Of a stretch of 64,000 nt of DNA, positions 28,014-37,460 are shown one piece after another. The DNA is taken from NCBI GenBank assembly GCA_024694125.1, contig JAILKE010000006.1, forward strand, positions 1 through 64,000, given 5' to 3'. How positions within the stretch are numbered: the stretch's first letter is position 1; each line of letters begins with the position of its first letter. The position numbers and the translations under genes were made by a program. Source of the stretch: Bacteroidales bacterium. Lineage in GTDB: Bacteria; Bacteroidota; Bacteroidia; Bacteroidales; UBA3663. The notes under the pieces were generated by a model. That model saw only the letters and a list, made by a program, of their open reading frames with translations. It had not been told where the DNA came from and did no database searches.

Positions 28014-29212
28014 CCCCACTCGAGATGATACACGAGGTGGCCGAGAACTGGTTCCTCGGCGAACCGCCATTCTATGCCCTCTACTGCATGCAGCAACTGC
28101 AGGACAATGCGGGCATGGAGTGTGCCGTGCGTGTGGGTCATGGTCGATTGGAGTACAATCCCTTGTTGCTCAGCCACAAGAACTACCGCGAGGTCGAGCA
28201 ACTGATGCGCATCGAGATGATACGTCTCCTGCTCAAGCATCCCTACCAACGCCGCCCCGAAGGGTGCGACGGCGAGGTCATCTCGTTGGGCTCTGATTGT
28301 ACCATTGCCGACGGATATGCACTCCTGCGCGAGGCTGGAGCCCTGCAGGGACCCGGAGCATACCACCTGCCCATCGGTCAATGCTACGAATGGTACTGCA
28401 AGGAGATAGCCCGCCAGCGGGAGAGCAATGATGACTCTGGCTCGGACCCTCAGCCCCACCACAATCACGAGCAGGAACAATCACGAGGGAACAATGACAA
28501 TCCCAGCAATACAGACGGTCAGAATGACGAAAGCCGCGGCGAACGGTCGCAACGGATGGCCCTCAGCGCACTGTGGGAGGACGATACCCTGCGTCAGGCA
28601 CAGATCAACGACCTGATAGAGAGGACTTCGGACTGGGGGAGTCTGTCGGGCGACATTGTCGAGATGATACAGGCCTCTACCCGTGCCCGACTCAACAGGC
28701 AGATGGTCATGCAGGGGTTCAAGAGCCAGTTGCTCTCCCCTCTCCGCCAGTTGACCCGCATGCGTCCCAACCGCCGCACCGGATTCATCCAGATGGGCAA
28801 TCGCCGCCAGACGCAGGCGCGCCTGCTCATTGCCATAGATTGTTCCGGCAGCATTGATACCGAGACCCTGCAGCTGTTCATCGGCACGGTCAACAGACTG
28901 CTGCGCGATGTTGATACCAGCATCGACCTGATGCAGTTCGATGCTGAGATATTGAGCATAGAGCCCATGACGCACACCCTGCCGCAGATGGAGGTGCACG
29001 GCCGCGGCGGCACTGACTTCCAGCCCGTCATAGATTATTTCATCGAGCATATCCGACACTACGACGCCTATATGATACTGACCGATGGCGAGGCTCAGCC
29101 GCCCCACCTCGCGCGCCGGTGCAAACCTATCCTGTGGGTTTGCCGCAATGAGGATGACTACCGCCAGCACCATGCCTGGATGGAGCAATCGGGTCGTTGT
29201 TGTTGGCTTTAG
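28010..29212 (+). CDS. VWA-domain protein with a degenerate metallopeptidase-like N-domain (DUF2201-like)
   Basis: 400 residues from the ATG at 28010; the frame is open further upstream but only inside the ATPase gene. Residues 1-130 resemble the DUF2201 peptidase-like domain, where the usual HExxH site reads IEMIR (68-72) before LLLKHPYQR, so the zinc site seems lost. A low-complexity Asn/Gln/Asp-rich linker (about 138-180) follows. The C-terminal VWA domain has MIDAS DCSGS (277-281), a GGTDF and ILTDGEA. It binds the MoxR ATPase, likely as an adaptor to a metal-dependent client. Confidence 0.85.
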   Translation: MTPLEMIHEVAENWFLGEPPFYALYCMQQLQDNAGMECAVRVGHGRLEYNPLLLSHKNYREVEQLMRIEMIRLLLKHPYQRRPEGCDGEVISLGSDCTIADGYALLREAGALQGPGAYHLPIGQCYEWYCKEIARQRESNDDSGSDPQPHHNHEQEQSRGNNDNPSNTDGQNDESRGERSQRMALSALWEDDTLRQAQINDLIERTSDWGSLSGDIVEMIQASTRARLNRQMVMQGFKSQLLSPLRQLTRMRPNRRTGFIQMGNRRQTQARLLIAIDCSGSIDTETLQLFIGTVNRLLRDVDTSIDLMQFDAEILSIEPMTHTLPQMEVHGRGGTDFQPVIDYFIEHIRHYDAYMILTDGEAQPPHLARRCKPILWVCRNEDDYRQHHAWMEQSGRCCWL

Positions 29213-29246
29213 GACCAATGTCCGATGTACTTTTCCAATATTACCG

Positions 29247-29361
29247 GGGTATTACAAGGGTATTACAAAGGTATTACTGGAGGAAGTGGAAAGTAAGTGA
29301 AGCGTAAGAGGAGAGTAAGTGAAATGTCTTACTCTCCTCTTACGCTGAACGGATGCTCGGC
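29247..29361 (+). repeat. Dispersed noncoding hairpin repeat, copy B
   Basis: Starts with GGGTATTAC-AAG units as in copy A (4792-4908) and continues with the same GTAAG-type units. It holds a perfect 19-bp inverted repeat, AGCGTAAGAGGAGAGTAAG at 29301-29319 and its complement at 29328-29346, with an 8-nt loop. It lies between the converging VWA and TRIC genes and could also act as a terminator there. Confidence 0.75.
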
Positions 29362-29414
29362 GCACCCAGAAGCTTTCTATACCGAAGGGGCACAATAGGT
29401 TCAAACTTGGCCTA

Positions 29415-30026
29415 TCAACTATCGTGCAATATCGGTAACTGCCAGTGGAAGAGCACCGCCAGCAGGCGGATGATGATCACAACCATTGCACACCCTATGG
29501 CACAGGCCTCAACCGGCAATCCCTGCGTGTAGCCCCAGGCATAGAAGACTCCTCCGGCGAAACATGCCAGGGCATAGATGTCGCGGCGGAAGATGAGCGG
29601 CACCTCATTGATCAATATGTCACGCAATACACCACCTGCCGCACCCGTCAGCATACCCATGCTGCAGGCGGTCCAGAGCGGGAAACCTGCATCGAGCGTG
29701 CGCTGAATGCCCACGACCGTAAAGAGCCCCAGTCCTATGGTATCGAACAGGAAGATCGTATTGGCTATACGGTTGATCTGATTCCGGAACAGGGCGAAGA
29801 GCAGCAATGCCAATCCCGTTATGGCCAGATAAACCCACTGGGTCATCCAGAAAGGACTGCGGTTCAGCATCAGGTCTCGCACCGTACCACCTCCCACGGC
29901 GGTAACCAAACCCACGATGAAGGCACCAAACAGGTCGAACTGCTTGGCCGAAGCCAGCCGCACACCCGACATTGCAAAAGCGAAGGTACCCAGGTAGTCG
30001 ATAATATCGACAAAAGTAATAGCCAT
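29415..30026 (-). CDS. Trimeric intracellular cation (TRIC) channel family protein (UPF0126)
   Basis: 203 residues from the ATG at 30026 (MAITFVDIIDYLGTFAFAM); the TTG 11 codons earlier lies in the -7 promoter box and is unlikely. Seven membrane segments form two similar halves, each with a glycine-kinked motif: AVGGGTVRDLML and GAAGGVLRDILI. Prokaryotic TRIC proteins are potassium-permeable inner-membrane channels. Confidence 0.9.
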   Translation of the reverse strand: MAITFVDIIDYLGTFAFAMSGVRLASAKQFDLFGAFIVGLVTAVGGGTVRDLMLNRSPFWMTQWVYLAITGLALLLFALFRNQINRIANTIFLFDTIGLGLFTVVGIQRTLDAGFPLWTACSMGMLTGAAGGVLRDILINEVPLIFRRDIYALACFAGGVFYAWGYTQGLPVEACAIGCAMVVIIIRLLAVLFHWQLPILHDS

Positions 30027-30056
30027 AAGACTGACGAAAAGTTGAATTTTACGCTG

Positions 30057-30064
30057 CAAAGATA
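30057..30064 (-). promoter_or_regulatory. -7 box of the TRIC gene
   Basis: Minus-strand TATCTTTG at 30057-30064; the nearest TTTG (30088-30091) is 23 bp upstream, longer than the usual spacing. Confidence 0.55.
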
Positions 30065-30153
30065 AGGAAAAATCGTTGGGTTTTAATCAAAAAACGGCCA
30101 AAAACGCCATAAAAAGTTCTTTTGGACCGACGCCTTGACGCTTTTGCTTGCTA

Positions 30154-30184
30154 CACTGCCATAATAAAATGGCATTAGGCAGTG
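30154..30184. other. Hairpin in the TRIC-aroB divergent region
   Basis: CACTGCC (30154-30160) pairs with GGCAGTG (30178-30184), extended by TAAT/ATTA across one bulged base. It may be a control structure; no function is evident. Confidence 0.45.
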
Positions 30185-30209
30185 AGGTTTTTCGTTTTTC
30201 GACCAAAAA

Positions 30210-30241
30210 TTTGGAGATTTGAAATAAAAGCACTACCTTTG
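30210..30241 (+). promoter_or_regulatory. Promoter of aroB
   Basis: TTTG (30210-30213), 20-bp spacer, TACCTTTG (30234-30241). Confidence 0.75.
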
Positions 30242-30266
30242 CCGCGCATATATTTATAGCTCTGCA

Positions 30267-31385
30267 ATGGAAACTCCGACAGAGAACAATAATTACATAA
30301 AAATGAACGATCAACAGGTATTGTTTACCAATGACATTTGTGAGGCTTTAGAAGAAATAACCACCAAGATTCAGCACGACAAGCTATTTGTGCTGTTTGA
30401 CCTCACAACTATCCGGTTCTGTATGCCGGTCATCACTCCTTTTCTCAACAAGTATGAGGAGTCACATTCTGGACAACGCATACATCAGATTGTCATCGAG
30501 ACCTCTGACCAAGCCAAGAATATAGACAGCCTCACCGAGGTTTGGAATGCTCTTTCGTCCAATGGAGCTACTCGCCATTCGTTGCTCATCAACATCGGTG
30601 GCGGTATGATTACCGACCTGGGCGGCTTTGCTGCTGCTACCTTCAAGCGCGGCATCAAGTTCATCAACGTTGCCACCACCCTGCTGGGTGCTGTCGATGC
30701 TGCCGTGGGCGGCAAGACGGGCATCAACCTGGGCAATCTCAAGAACGAGATCGGCGCCTTTGCTCCTGCATCGGCTGTACTGATTTCGACCAAGTTCTTC
30801 GAGACGCTCAATCATGACAACCTCATCTCCGGCTATGCCGAGATGATCAAGCACGGCCTGCTCAGCGACAAGCAGCATCTGTTCGACTTGCTCAACTACG
30901 ACATCCAGCATTGGGACAACGAGACATTGCTGCCCCTGTTGGAGTATTCGGTCAATGTCAAGCGCAAGGTAGTGCGTCAGGACCCCTACGAACAGGGATT
31001 GCGCAAGGCGCTCAATCTGGGCCACACCTTCGGCCATGCGTTCGAGACCTGGTGCATGCAGACCAACAAGCCCATCCTGCACGGCTACGCTGTGGCTTGG
31101 GGTATGGTATGCGAGCTGATTATGAGCCAGCAGCAAGTCGGATTCCCATCTGACACACTCTACGAGATTGCCAACTTCGTACGCGACAACTATGGTCCCC
31201 TGCAGTTCAATTGCGGCGACTACGATGCCTTCATCGAACTGATGAAACACGACAAGAAGAATGAAGGCGACGAGATCAACTTCACCCTTATGAGCGCCAT
31301 CGGCGTTCCTACGCTCAATCACTCCGCCAACAAGGAGCAGATCAGCATCGTGCTGGACATCTACCGTGACTTGATGGGGATTTGA
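30267..31385 (+). CDS. aroB: 3-dehydroquinate synthase
   Basis: 372 residues (360 if the second Met at 30303 is used). NAD-binding NIGGGMITDLGGFAAATFKRG, GAVDAAVGGKTGINL, and metal ligands in GYAEMIKHGL, LGHTFGHAFE and LHGYAVAWGM. It catalyses the second step of the shikimate pathway in the cytoplasm. The M6 protease gene follows 35 bp later on the same strand. Confidence 0.95.
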   Translation: METPTENNNYIKMNDQQVLFTNDICEALEEITTKIQHDKLFVLFDLTTIRFCMPVITPFLNKYEESHSGQRIHQIVIETSDQAKNIDSLTEVWNALSSNGATRHSLLINIGGGMITDLGGFAAATFKRGIKFINVATTLLGAVDAAVGGKTGINLGNLKNEIGAFAPASAVLISTKFFETLNHDNLISGYAEMIKHGLLSDKQHLFDLLNYDIQHWDNETLLPLLEYSVNVKRKVVRQDPYEQGLRKALNLGHTFGHAFETWCMQTNKPILHGYAVAWGMVCELIMSQQQVGFPSDTLYEIANFVRDNYGPLQFNCGDYDAFIELMKHDKKNEGDEINFTLMSAIGVPTLNHSANKEQISIVLDIYRDLMGI

Positions 31386-31420
31386 GAGAGAGAGGGTAAA
31401 ACTATAAAACACATATTTAC

Positions 31421-33187
31421 ATGAAACGATTCTTACTCCTGGCTATGGCTGCTTTCAGCCTGTTCACAGCCCCTACACGCGAGGCGCTGACCACCCAGGC
31501 ACAGGCCGCACCAGCCCTGCGCCGCATCGTTACGCTCACCCAGCCAGACGGCACCACCATACAGGCCATCCCTATGGGCGACGAACACATGAGCTATTGG
31601 CTCGATGCCCAGACGGGTCTGTACCTGACTCAGGACACGCTGACTCACTACTGGCGCGTCATGACCGATGATGAGGCCACCACCAACTACAGCCAGTGGA
31701 CCGAATCGCGCCAACATGCAGCCCGCACCCTGCATCAGATCAAGACCCTGGGCGGTGTTACCCCCAAGAATCAGGTCAAACTGCCCATGGTGCTGGTACA
31801 GTTCTCCGACCTCTCACTGACCGAGGAGTTCGGTTCCGAGCTCTTTATGGACTCGGTTATGAACATGATGGATTTCGACCGCGTGGCTTACACCTACGGC
31901 GGCAAGGAATATCATACCGGCTCTGTGCGCAAGTATTGGAACGTGCAGAGCTTCGGCAAGTTCGACCCTGTGTTCGACATCCTGGGCACCATCACCTTGC
32001 CACAAAGCTATAGTTACTACGGCGCAGAAGGCACCACAGGACACGATGCCAAGGTAGGCTCACTCATTGCCGAGGTTGTTGATTCGCTCATCAAGAGAGG
32101 CTCATTGGACAATGCAGCTCAATATGACAACAACAACGACGGCAAGTTAGACTGCCTCTATATCATTTATGCTGGCTATGGGCAGAACGAATCTGGTGTT
32201 GCCGATCATATATGGGCCAAGAACACGACAGGATACGTTTACACCCTGCCAGATGGCACCAAGACCAACCTCATGTTGCTCTCACCGGAATTGTATGGAT
32301 GCTCTTATAAAAATCCTCTTATACTACCCAACATTGGCGTCTTTACCCACGAATTCGGACATTCTATAGGACTGCCGGATTTCTACGGCACAAACTCTTC
32401 GACCGCCAGTCAGTGCTATGGTATGGACAGTTGGAGTCTGATGGATCAGGGGGAATACAGCGGCAAAGGCCAAATACCAGGATGCCTGACAACCCACGAA
32501 CGTATGTACTTGGGGTGGCTGGAGGAGCCACAATCCGTCAATGCCGAGTGCCGCGACACCCTCTCCCCCTGCGTATCGACCGGAGATGTCCGCATATTCC
32601 GCAATCCAGAGGTTGAGAATGAATATATCACCATCGAGAACCATCAGCCCGAGAACTGCTGGGAACGCACCTGGGGTAATTCTGGATATTACTCAACCCA
32701 TCAACACCGCGGCCTGCTCATTACATACGTCTATTTCGACCAGAGCCTTTGGTCGGCCAATGGTCCTAACAATACGCCCAGTTTCCAACATTGTTCGCCT
32801 ATCTGCGCAGACGGAGATCGATACCTGTACTCTAATGTCACAGATCAGGCTACTTATACGGAATGGATGGCCAATCTTTCGTCCGACATTTACCCAGGCA
32901 AAAGCAACATCACTACTCTCGATAGCACCAACACGCTCTTCCGTTGGCACAGCGGCGATACGATAGCATTCAACATCACTGCTATACAGACGCTGGCAGA
33001 CAGCAGCGTGGTCATCACCTTCGGCAACCCGAAGGAAGACGAACAGTCTTCGATCGATACTCTGTACGACCAGCAGCAACCTGTGCGCGCTACCAAGCGA
33101 ATGCGTGGCGGACAGATCTACATTGTCAAGGGCGGCAAGGAGTACGACCTGATGGGCCGTCCAGTGCAAACATCAGAACAAAACTAA
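31421..33187 (+). CDS. Secreted M6-family metalloprotease
   Basis: 588 residues with a signal peptide (MKRFLLLAMAAFSLFTAP). The zinc site is HEFGHSIGLPD (His310, Glu311, His314). The M6 catalytic core extends from about residue 110 (PMVLVQFSDLSLTEEFG) through YGMDSWSLMDQGEYSG. The end, GGQIYIVKGGKEYDLMGRP, looks like the short C-terminal motif of type IX-secreted proteins in Prevotella. Role: extracellular or cell-surface protein breakdown (inferred). It is cotranscribed with helicase and S9 peptidase genes, with only an 7-bp gap to the next. Confidence 0.9.
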   Translation: MKRFLLLAMAAFSLFTAPTREALTTQAQAAPALRRIVTLTQPDGTTIQAIPMGDEHMSYWLDAQTGLYLTQDTLTHYWRVMTDDEATTNYSQWTESRQHAARTLHQIKTLGGVTPKNQVKLPMVLVQFSDLSLTEEFGSELFMDSVMNMMDFDRVAYTYGGKEYHTGSVRKYWNVQSFGKFDPVFDILGTITLPQSYSYYGAEGTTGHDAKVGSLIAEVVDSLIKRGSLDNAAQYDNNNDGKLDCLYIIYAGYGQNESGVADHIWAKNTTGYVYTLPDGTKTNLMLLSPELYGCSYKNPLILPNIGVFTHEFGHSIGLPDFYGTNSSTASQCYGMDSWSLMDQGEYSGKGQIPGCLTTHERMYLGWLEEPQSVNAECRDTLSPCVSTGDVRIFRNPEVENEYITIENHQPENCWERTWGNSGYYSTHQHRGLLITYVYFDQSLWSANGPNNTPSFQHCSPICADGDRYLYSNVTDQATYTEWMANLSSDIYPGKSNITTLDSTNTLFRWHSGDTIAFNITAIQTLADSSVVITFGNPKEDEQSSIDTLYDQQQPVRATKRMRGGQIYIVKGGKEYDLMGRPVQTSEQN

Positions 33188-33194
33188 TCTATCC

Positions 33195-35117
33195 GTGCAG
33201 AATCCTGAACTTGATTTAGCTTTTAAATACGCGCAATATACGCATCGGAACATCTTCCTGACCGGTAAAGCCGGCACGGGCAAGACCACCTTCTTGAGAC
33301 ACCTGCGGGCCGAGACACACAAACGTAACATCGTTGTGGCGCCCACAGGTGTCGCTGCCATCAATGCTGGCGGCGTGACCATCCACTCGTTCTTCCAACT
33401 GGCTCCTGGACTCTACCTACCCGGTCAGACGGTCAAGCGCGAGGGAAAAGGCAAATATGGTTTCTCCAAACACAAGATCAACATTCTCCGCTCCCTGGAC
33501 CTGCTCATCATCGACGAGATCTCGATGGTACGCTGTGACCTGCTCGATGCCATCGACGAGGTTCTGCGCCGTTATCAGGACCACTTCAAGCCATTCGGAG
33601 GTGTACAGTTGTTGATGATAGGCGACCTGCAACAGCTGGCTCCTGTATCGAGCGACGAGGAGTGGCAGTTGCTCCAGGCCAACGGCTACACGACGCCCTA
33701 CTTCTTCGGCAGCAAGGCATTGGCCCAGGCTACCTACACGGGCATCGAGCTGACGCACGTCTTCCGCCAGGCAGACCAGAGTTTCGTGCAGTTGCTCAAC
33801 AACGTGCGCGACAACCACCTGGATACAGCCACCCTGCAGACGCTCAACAGCCGCTATCGGCCCAACTTCCGTCCTGCTGACGACGAGGGATACATCACAC
33901 TGACGACGCACAACTACCAGGCGAGCGACATCAACCGCCACCGCCTGTTGATGCTCACCACCGAACCGCACACGTTCAGCGCCGTCGTGAAGGGAGAGTT
34001 CCCCGAGGGCTCCTATCCTACCGACGCACAACTCACGCTCAAGGTGGGCGCACAGGTGATGTTCTGCAAGAACGACTCCAATCATCAGTACTACAACGGC
34101 AAGATAGGCCGTGTCACTCAGATTACGGACAAGGCCGTATGGGTCGAGAGTACTGACGAGGACGGCAAACCGCAGGACATCATGGTCGATGCCCAGGAAT
34201 GGCAGAACACCAAGTATGTAACCAAGGAACAGACAGGCGAGATAACCGAAGAGGTAATCGGCTCATTCACGCAGATTCCCCTCCGTCCAGCATGGGCCAT
34301 CACGATACACAAGAGTCAGGGCCTCACCTTCGACCGTTGTATCATCAATGCCGGTCAGGCTTTCTCCTTCGGCCAGGTCTATGTGGCACTGTCGCGTTGC
34401 CGCACACTGGAGGGATTGGTGCTCAGCACCCCGATTCACAGCCACGTCGTGATGTCGGACCCCACCATCATCAACTACAACCAGAGCATACAGGAGAACC
34501 AGCCGGACCAACAACGTCTGATGGCAGACCGTCGCGATTGTATCGAACAGACATTGTGCAGCATCTTTGACTACATGCCGTTGTTGATGCAATTCCGACA
34601 TCTGCTACGTCTGGCAGACCAACATCTGCCCAAGGCACACCAGGATTATGTGAACAACATCAAGACTATCGTTGCTCAGTGCGAGGAACAACTGGAGACT
34701 GTCGGGCAGAACTTCAAAGCGCAGATACATCGGCTCATCGCCCTATGCCCTACATACGAGGAGAACAAGCAGCTCCACGAACGTGTACGCAAGGGCAATG
34801 AGTATTTCCTGATCAAGACGACTGAACTGATTGATGACTTCATTCAGGCGGGATTGCCCAAACTTGAGAACAAGCACACTGCAGAAATTCTGAGCCGCGA
34901 GTTTGAATTGCTCAAACAGGACTATGACATCAAGACGCGCATATTGATCCGCACTGCCAACGAGTTTACGCTCGATGCCTACTGGAACGCCAAGGCGGAA
35001 GTGACGATGCAGGAATCGGCAGTAGGCCAACCCGGTTATGCCGGCAAGAGCACACGTCCTGCTGCACGTTCCGCTGCCCGAACTACAAAGAAAACAAAAA
35101 CCGCAAAAAAGCAATGA
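33195..35117 (+). CDS. PIF1/RecD2-like superfamily 1 DNA helicase
   Basis: 640 residues, GTG start at 33195 right after the M6 stop. Walker A GKAGTGKT (24-31), APTGVAAINAGGVTIHS, Walker B LLIIDEISMV, and the C-terminal UvrD-like AITIHKSQGLTFDRC with QVYVALSRC. Residues after about 460 form a helical extension. The end is Ala/Lys/Thr-rich and basic. It is an ATP-driven DNA helicase; pathway unknown. Its stop overlaps the S9 gene start (ATGA). Confidence 0.88.
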   Translation: MQNPELDLAFKYAQYTHRNIFLTGKAGTGKTTFLRHLRAETHKRNIVVAPTGVAAINAGGVTIHSFFQLAPGLYLPGQTVKREGKGKYGFSKHKINILRSLDLLIIDEISMVRCDLLDAIDEVLRRYQDHFKPFGGVQLLMIGDLQQLAPVSSDEEWQLLQANGYTTPYFFGSKALAQATYTGIELTHVFRQADQSFVQLLNNVRDNHLDTATLQTLNSRYRPNFRPADDEGYITLTTHNYQASDINRHRLLMLTTEPHTFSAVVKGEFPEGSYPTDAQLTLKVGAQVMFCKNDSNHQYYNGKIGRVTQITDKAVWVESTDEDGKPQDIMVDAQEWQNTKYVTKEQTGEITEEVIGSFTQIPLRPAWAITIHKSQGLTFDRCIINAGQAFSFGQVYVALSRCRTLEGLVLSTPIHSHVVMSDPTIINYNQSIQENQPDQQRLMADRRDCIEQTLCSIFDYMPLLMQFRHLLRLADQHLPKAHQDYVNNIKTIVAQCEEQLETVGQNFKAQIHRLIALCPTYEENKQLHERVRKGNEYFLIKTTELIDDFIQAGLPKLENKHTAEILSREFELLKQDYDIKTRILIRTANEFTLDAYWNAKAEVTMQESAVGQPGYAGKSTRPAARSAARTTKKTKTAKKQ

Positions 35118-37318
35118 ATAAATCCATCCTTGCCATTATGGCTACATCATTATTGCTGGATGCCTGCGCCCCCAAGGCCGAGGCACCTGATGCCGATTAC
35201 ATCGGTCGAAGCTCCATCCGAACCAACAAACTAACGCCTGAACTGCTGCAAGAATTGGGCAAGATTCAGGACATCCAGCCTTCGCCCGACGGCACCCGAC
35301 TGCTCTATCCTGTCACCTATACCAGCGTCAGTCAGAACAAGAGCAATACGGAACTGTTCACGCTCGATGTTACATCGTGGACAGCCGAACCTCGCAACAT
35401 CACCCACACCAATGCCAGCGAACGCGGTGCTGTGTGGTTGGACAACGACAACATCGCCTTCCTGTGGACTCAGGATGGTCACACCCAACTGTGGCGCATG
35501 CGTGCCGATGGCAGCGAACGCCGCCAGATCAGCCACACAGACCGCGACATCGAGGGATTCGTCTTCAGCCCTGACCGCAGCCAGGTGCTGCTCGTCATGA
35601 CTTTGCCTGTCCAACGCATAGACAGCGCTCTGTTCGAGGGATTGGACAAGACTACCGGACGACTGGAGGACGAGATGAACTATCGCCATTGGGACAGTTT
35701 CGTCAACGATTATCCTCACCCATACCTGGCACAGGTCAGCGCCGATGGAGAGGTCAATAACGAAAGCATCATCGACATCATGGAGGGCGAACCCTACGAG
35801 TGTCCAATGCGCCCCTTCGGCGGTACCGAGGCCTTTGCGTGGAGTCCTGACGGCAAGCAGATTGTATATAGCTGCCGCAAGGAGACTGGCACCACCTATG
35901 CCTTCTCTACCCGCTCCAGTCTCTACCTGTACGACATTCAGAGCCGACAGACCATCGACCTGCACCCTGGCGATCACGGCTACGACACCAATCCTGCCTA
36001 CTCGCCCGACGGACATTGGCTGGCATTCCAGAGCATGGAGCGCAATGGTTATGAGAGCGACAAGAACCGTCTCTGCATCATTGACATAGCCCCATATAGC
36101 AACTTCCAGTCCATGCCCGCTGCAGCACCAGCCATCACCGACCTGACCCGTTCGTATGACAACAGCGTCAACTCGTTCGTGTGGCGTCCCGACGGACAGG
36201 CGCTCACCTTCACCAGCTATGATGGTGGCATTGCACCTATCTTCGACGTAGATCTCCAGGGCAAGGTACAACGTCTGACCGACTACTCGCCCCACGACTA
36301 TGCCATGGCTTGCTATTGCAGCAACCGCCTCTACGCACTGCGTCACGACTGGCATTCGCCCAACGAGATATACTCCATCACCAACGGCGCCGCCATTCAG
36401 TTGTCCCACGAGAATGACGAACTGCTCGCACCTCTGGGCGATATGGGCAAGTTCAAGTCTCGCATGATGCGTTGCACCAACGGTGACTCGATGTTGGTCT
36501 GGGTTGCCTATCCTGCCGGCTTTGACCCTGACTCTCTTCCTCAGGTCGAGGCTTGCCGCGGCTCTATTCCTACGCTGCTGTATTGCCAGGGAGGTCCCGA
36601 ATCTGCAGTCAGCCAGTTCTGGAGCACCCGTTGGAACATTGCCATCATGCAGGCCAACGGCTATGCCATCGTATTGCCTAACCGTCACGGCGTGCCCGGC
36701 TTCGGACAGGCTTTCAATGAGCAGATTGCTGGCGACTTCGCCGGTCAGTGTATGCGCGATTACTTCACCGCGATTGACGAAGTGGCCAAAGAGCCTTGGT
36801 GCGATACCTCCCACCTTGGCGCTATCGGAGCCAGCTTTGGCGGATATAGTGTATATTGGTTGGCAGGTCATCACGAAAAGCGCTTCAAGGCACTGATTGC
36901 TCATTGCGGCATCTTCAACTGCGAGTCTATGTATGGCGAGACCGAGGAGATGTGGTTTGCCGACTGGGATTACGGTGGAAGCTACTTCGGTCAGGATGGA
37001 CTCCAGCCAGGCCTGTGCCACACTCCTCGCCGCGGCAAGGGTGGTGTCAATGCCTGCTATACTGATTCGCCCCACAAGTCTATCACCAAGTGGGACACTC
37101 CTATCCTCGTCATTCACAACGAGCATGACTACCGTATTCCTGTCACACAGGGTATGCAGGCATTCAACTTGGCCCGTATGCGTGGCATCCCAGCCCGTTT
37201 CCTCTATTTCCCTGATGAGTGCCATTGGGTAACCAAACCTCAGAATGCAGTACTCTGGCAGCGTGTCTTCTTCGATTGGCTCGACCGCTACCTCAAGGTT
37301 GATGACAAACAGAAGTAA
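35114..37318 (+). CDS. S9-family prolyl oligopeptidase-like peptidase (DPP type)
   Basis: 734 residues. An N-terminal lipoprotein-like signal ends in LLLDAC (Cys17), with an Asp before Ala-Cys that is atypical for a lipobox. A WD-like beta-propeller follows (repeats such as SPDGTRLLYP, WSPDGKQIVYS, YSPDGHWLAFQS). The alpha/beta hydrolase domain has Ser574 in GASFGGYS, Asp in HNEHDYRIP and His in DECHWV. It removes dipeptides from peptides in the periplasm or at the surface. It is coupled to the helicase gene by overlap and ends at a strong terminator. Confidence 0.92.
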   Translation: MNKSILAIMATSLLLDACAPKAEAPDADYIGRSSIRTNKLTPELLQELGKIQDIQPSPDGTRLLYPVTYTSVSQNKSNTELFTLDVTSWTAEPRNITHTNASERGAVWLDNDNIAFLWTQDGHTQLWRMRADGSERRQISHTDRDIEGFVFSPDRSQVLLVMTLPVQRIDSALFEGLDKTTGRLEDEMNYRHWDSFVNDYPHPYLAQVSADGEVNNESIIDIMEGEPYECPMRPFGGTEAFAWSPDGKQIVYSCRKETGTTYAFSTRSSLYLYDIQSRQTIDLHPGDHGYDTNPAYSPDGHWLAFQSMERNGYESDKNRLCIIDIAPYSNFQSMPAAAPAITDLTRSYDNSVNSFVWRPDGQALTFTSYDGGIAPIFDVDLQGKVQRLTDYSPHDYAMACYCSNRLYALRHDWHSPNEIYSITNGAAIQLSHENDELLAPLGDMGKFKSRMMRCTNGDSMLVWVAYPAGFDPDSLPQVEACRGSIPTLLYCQGGPESAVSQFWSTRWNIAIMQANGYAIVLPNRHGVPGFGQAFNEQIAGDFAGQCMRDYFTAIDEVAKEPWCDTSHLGAIGASFGGYSVYWLAGHHEKRFKALIAHCGIFNCESMYGETEEMWFADWDYGGSYFGQDGLQPGLCHTPRRGKGGVNACYTDSPHKSITKWDTPILVIHNEHDYRIPVTQGMQAFNLARMRGIPARFLYFPDECHWVTKPQNAVLWQRVFFDWLDRYLKVDDKQK

Positions 37319-37386
37319 AAATTACGGACAATTCACATCATTACCGGAATTTCCCTATACTCTGACATTCCGATAATGCAGAAAAC

Positions 37387-37431
37387 AATAATGGCTGAGC
37401 AATCCAAAGAAAAGGATGCTCAGCCATTATT
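37387..37431. terminator. Bidirectional terminator between S9 peptidase and uxuA
   Basis: An 18-bp stem built on AATAATGGCTGAGCA (37387-37401) with one extra A, a short loop, and GGATGCTCAGCCATTATT (37414-37431). The T-rich ends serve both directions. Confidence 0.88.
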
Positions 37432-37460
37432 GTATATTATCCCTGATAGGGACAACCTGA

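Noticed and set aside
26952-29212. A three-part VWA-MoxR-VMAP conflict system
   Set aside because: Only the MoxR and VWA genes are present; no third protein with an effector domain lies next to them.
35231-37225. A 664-residue open frame on the minus strand
   Set aside because: It lies wholly opposite the S9 peptidase, which has clear family motifs; the frame reflects codon bias of the real gene.
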